NCBI RefSeq assembly: GCF_051014685.1
Contig: NC_135061.1
Span: 7,488,029 to 7,552,028, forward strand
Source: Ptiloglossa arizonensis
Lineage: Eukaryota > Arthropoda > Insecta > Hymenoptera > Colletidae
DNA: 64,000 bases
Direction of reading: 5' to 3'
Both the position numbers and the translations under genes were made by a program. This document shows, in pieces, positions 61,726-64,000 of the stretch (its first letter is position 1; every line of letters begins with the position of its first letter). The notes beneath the pieces were generated by a model. The model was not told the DNA's origin. It was given only the letters and a program-made list of their open reading frames with translations, and did not search any database.

Positions 61726-62246
61726 CGCCGTCTTCCCTCCCGCGATCTCGCTAATCTTCGTTTTAAAAACCATCGGGGCTTTTCTACGAATCCGCGATTC
61801 GACCGCTAATTAACGCGATCGAGAACCACCGCAAGAAAGTCCATTCGCTACATTTCGAGACGATCGTGTTCCAATTTCGTTTCGCGAATACGAGGATTTG
61901 GCGAATCGTTCTCCTCGCCCGTATCGGAAACACGAAAAATACAGTCTCTACGTTACAAGGGGACGATTCCATTCGGGAATTTCCGAATCTCTCTTCCCGT
62001 TCCCTTCGGTACGGTTTCTTTCATTTTTCTCGCAAAGATGCATCTCTTGGACGATTTCAAAATCGTCGATATTTGTTTCGAGACGATAACGCGTTTCGAC
62101 GAACGCAGCGATCGCTGTGTCATGAAAAACGTGTAGTCCCGTTCGAAGGTACGACACCGAAGAAAAGTTTCATCGAACGACGAAACTTGTCGAGCAACCT
62201 AAGGTACACTCACCCGGTATATATAGTATAGTAATTTGTAAATCGT

Positions 62247-62273
62247 GGAAGCGAAGGAAGCGAAGGAAGCGAA
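62247..62273. repeat. GGAAGCGAA tandem repeat, 3 copies
   Basis: Three exact 9-bp units. Confidence 0.9.
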
Positions 62274-62629
62274 GCGAGCCACCGAACGAGCGTACCCGTT
62301 CGATAATCGCGTTAGAAGCTGATCAACGTCAACGACTTGGACCGTTTCTTCTTGGAGTCCAGAAACGAGTACGTAGAGCGAAACGTGGGACAAGAGAGTA
62401 TTAAAAATAAGAGTCCGTGTCTGTATTCATCGAACCGAGAGTTTCGATACGAAGGGGTGGAAAGCAACGCAAAGTTCGTGCACGGGAATCGAGATCGTAT
62501 ATAGAAACGAGCGAGACGGACAGCAAGAGAGGGCCAAGGGGAGGGAGAAACAGGGCGCATAGTTTATGAAAACGTCTCGCGAAGAATTTTCGTGCAGACG
62601 TATCGGAGAGGGGAGAATACGGAGAGGAA

Positions 62630-62870
62630 CGGCATTAAAGCTGGCCTAATCTTAATATTCAAATTCTGCGGCGAAACCTGGTCGGCCCCTGATGGGGGTG
62701 GGAAGACCGGAGTTAGGGAAGCGGAGCGGAGGGAGGGGATGGTAAAAGTGAGCCGAGAGCGAGCGGAGGCCGCGCATAACCGATTCTCGAACTCATAAAT
62801 TTTAAATTATGTCAAGCAAAAAGAAAGGACGCGCGGATGGGACCCGACCTCGGATAAAATAAGAGGAGAA
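62630..62870. promoter_or_regulatory. Possible intronic enhancer block
   Basis: Contains CATTAAAGCTGGCC, CTAATCTTAATATTCAAATT and CTCATAAATTTTAAATTATG words (homeodomain-like) between GC-rich segments. Motif-based suggestion only. Confidence 0.2.
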
Positions 62871-62989
62871 CGAGGGACGGGGGCCTCGCCCCCTCCCACG
62901 TTGCTCTAGAAAAAAGCAGAAAAGCCACGCCGGGCCCCGAGGAACACGGGACGCGAATAAGGGCCCGAATTATTAAAAGGAGCCGAGTT

Positions 62990-63580
62990 TTCGTGGCGCG
63001 GTACCATGGTATCGAAACTAATCACTTGGCTCTCACCTGATACAGACCCAACGCGTACGCAACACTCATCGGAAACTGAACCGTTCGATGGAACTTGCCA
63101 CAGCCGAGTACGCACATCTGGCACAGATTTAACAGAAATTTTAACGCGCTCACCACACCCTCGATACAAATCTCTACCATTCGCGATCTTGATTATTCCA
63201 ACGCGTACGAGTCTCCGAACGTTATTTACAATCTAAACTTTAAAAACTTTAAAAACTTTGAAAAGGTTAAAAACTACGGTTACGCAAAGTTTTTAGAGGC
63301 TTTGAACGCTGTCCCAGCGCAGAATTAAAATCGCGGACGCTCTAGTCGCGTTCGAGATCCACGCACAGAGTTACCTGCCCCGAGGAAAGACCAGCAGCGG
63401 AAGCCAGACACCGTTACAAGATACCGCACTCCCAGACCCTAATTCTCAGAGGTACACCTAGAATAGGAAAAAAGTCAATAACGAAAAGGAGAAAGGTACA
63501 CTCACCGAAGAAACGACAAACAACGAAATAATACAGAAGAGAGGAGGTAAACTGCCTAATTGGACAAGGAAGACGATATA
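62990..63580. other. AT-richer segment with an unassigned open frame; possible mobile-element remnant
   Basis: This stretch differs in base composition from its GC-rich left neighbour. It carries open frames at 63006-63236 and through 63328 on the + strand, and a small A/T repeat of ACTTTAAAAA at about 63236-63263. The translations show no family I recognise. It may be an old transposon or processed fragment, or simply chance. Confidence 0.25.
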
Positions 63581-64000
63581 TCCTCCTTCTCTAACGGTTT
63601 ATCTCACGATCCACCGAGTCGGTTCGACGAACCGCGGAAAGCGATACCGACGCAACCCAGTGTAAACCTGGAAGACAATTGAAAATAAAAATAAGAGAAG
63701 GAAAAGGTCTGGGTCGGGTCTGGGTTCGCTAATCGATCGACCGTTCGCTGTTACTCGAGATCCAGCATCGACAATTTTCAACAGAGAGGGATCATCGGAG
63801 TTCGGTGTTCCCGATACATCGGACCTCTCCTGTAATACTATAATATAGTATACGTACGTTGATCGAAGCGGATCGTCGAGAGTGCTTCGCGAAATTGAAA
63901 TTCCATAGAACGATGCGCGAAATTTCCCGGCTTGGCGGACATCGTTCTTCCGTTATTGAAATACTCTTTTCCGTGCGAGTAAAATACTGCTCGTCTCGCC

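Larger units (their letters stand above)
46164..64000 (+). other. Start of the large castor intron, at least 17.8 kb (runs off the window)
   Basis: The intron opens with GTGAGT after the phase-1 exon end. I looked for continuation exons, in particular Castor zinc fingers with their Cys/His spacing, and found none on this strand up to 64000. What the interval holds is microsatellites, a diverged inverted repeat pair, a GGGGCC tract and several AT-rich motif clusters, all listed separately. Numerous open frames occur on both strands but look like chance. An unusual open stretch at 53158-53276 is treated under findings. It remains possible that a small exon was missed. Confidence 0.55.

Noticed and set aside
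51370..62925. Shared string AAAAGCAGAAAAGCC at about 51370 and 62911
   Set aside because: A 15-nt A-rich match between two places in 64 kb is close to chance expectation, and the flanks do not align.

Overview
This window looks like insect chromosomal DNA, most likely from a hymenopteran (bee, ant or wasp). CpG-containing words such as TCGA, TTCG and CGAT are abundant rather than depleted. Genes are sparse, introns obey GT-AG, and short CCTAA/TTAGG-type strings like the common insect telomere unit lie scattered through it. No operon, bacterial gene, tRNA, rRNA, CRISPR array or intact transposon was recognised. The order-level assignment is an inference.

The only gene that can be supported is on the + strand between 44682 and 46163. 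Three exons join in phase: 44682-44749 (start codon at 44719), 45310-45752 and 45857-46163. They encode the first 260 residues of a protein I assign to the Castor/CASZ1 family of zinc-finger transcription factors. The main evidence is a segment in exon 3 (MREYAESTMQELLAIYGL) that matches a conserved N-terminal segment of vertebrate CASZ1 as I remember it. The zinc fingers are not in the window. The rest of the gene should lie to the right, beyond an intron of at least 17.8 kb. The first recognised exon begins at a splice acceptor, so at least one 5' untranslated exon lies further left and was not located.

From 1 to 44.68 kb I see no convincing coding exon. This stretch holds microsatellites, short minisatellites, several old degenerate tandem arrays with periods of about 30 to 245 bp (1.3, 13.9, 18.1, 19.0-19.7, 21.1-22.1, 33.5 and 34.6-35.1 kb), hairpins and AT-rich homeodomain/POU-like motif clusters that could be enhancers. 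One hairpin at 10.45-10.54 kb carries the first 11 nt of the miR-2/miR-13 family and is a speculative microRNA candidate.

From 46.16 to 64 kb the window is inside the large castor intron. It contains a diverged inverted pair of repeats (48.6 and 49.1 kb), CA/CG alternating tracts, a (GGGGCC)7(GGGGCT)5 tract at 59.1 kb and further possible regulatory blocks. No obviously new biological system is visible. The points most worth following are the small first coding exon with its minimal uORF, the miR-2-like hairpin, the GGGGCC tract and the degenerate tandem arrays.
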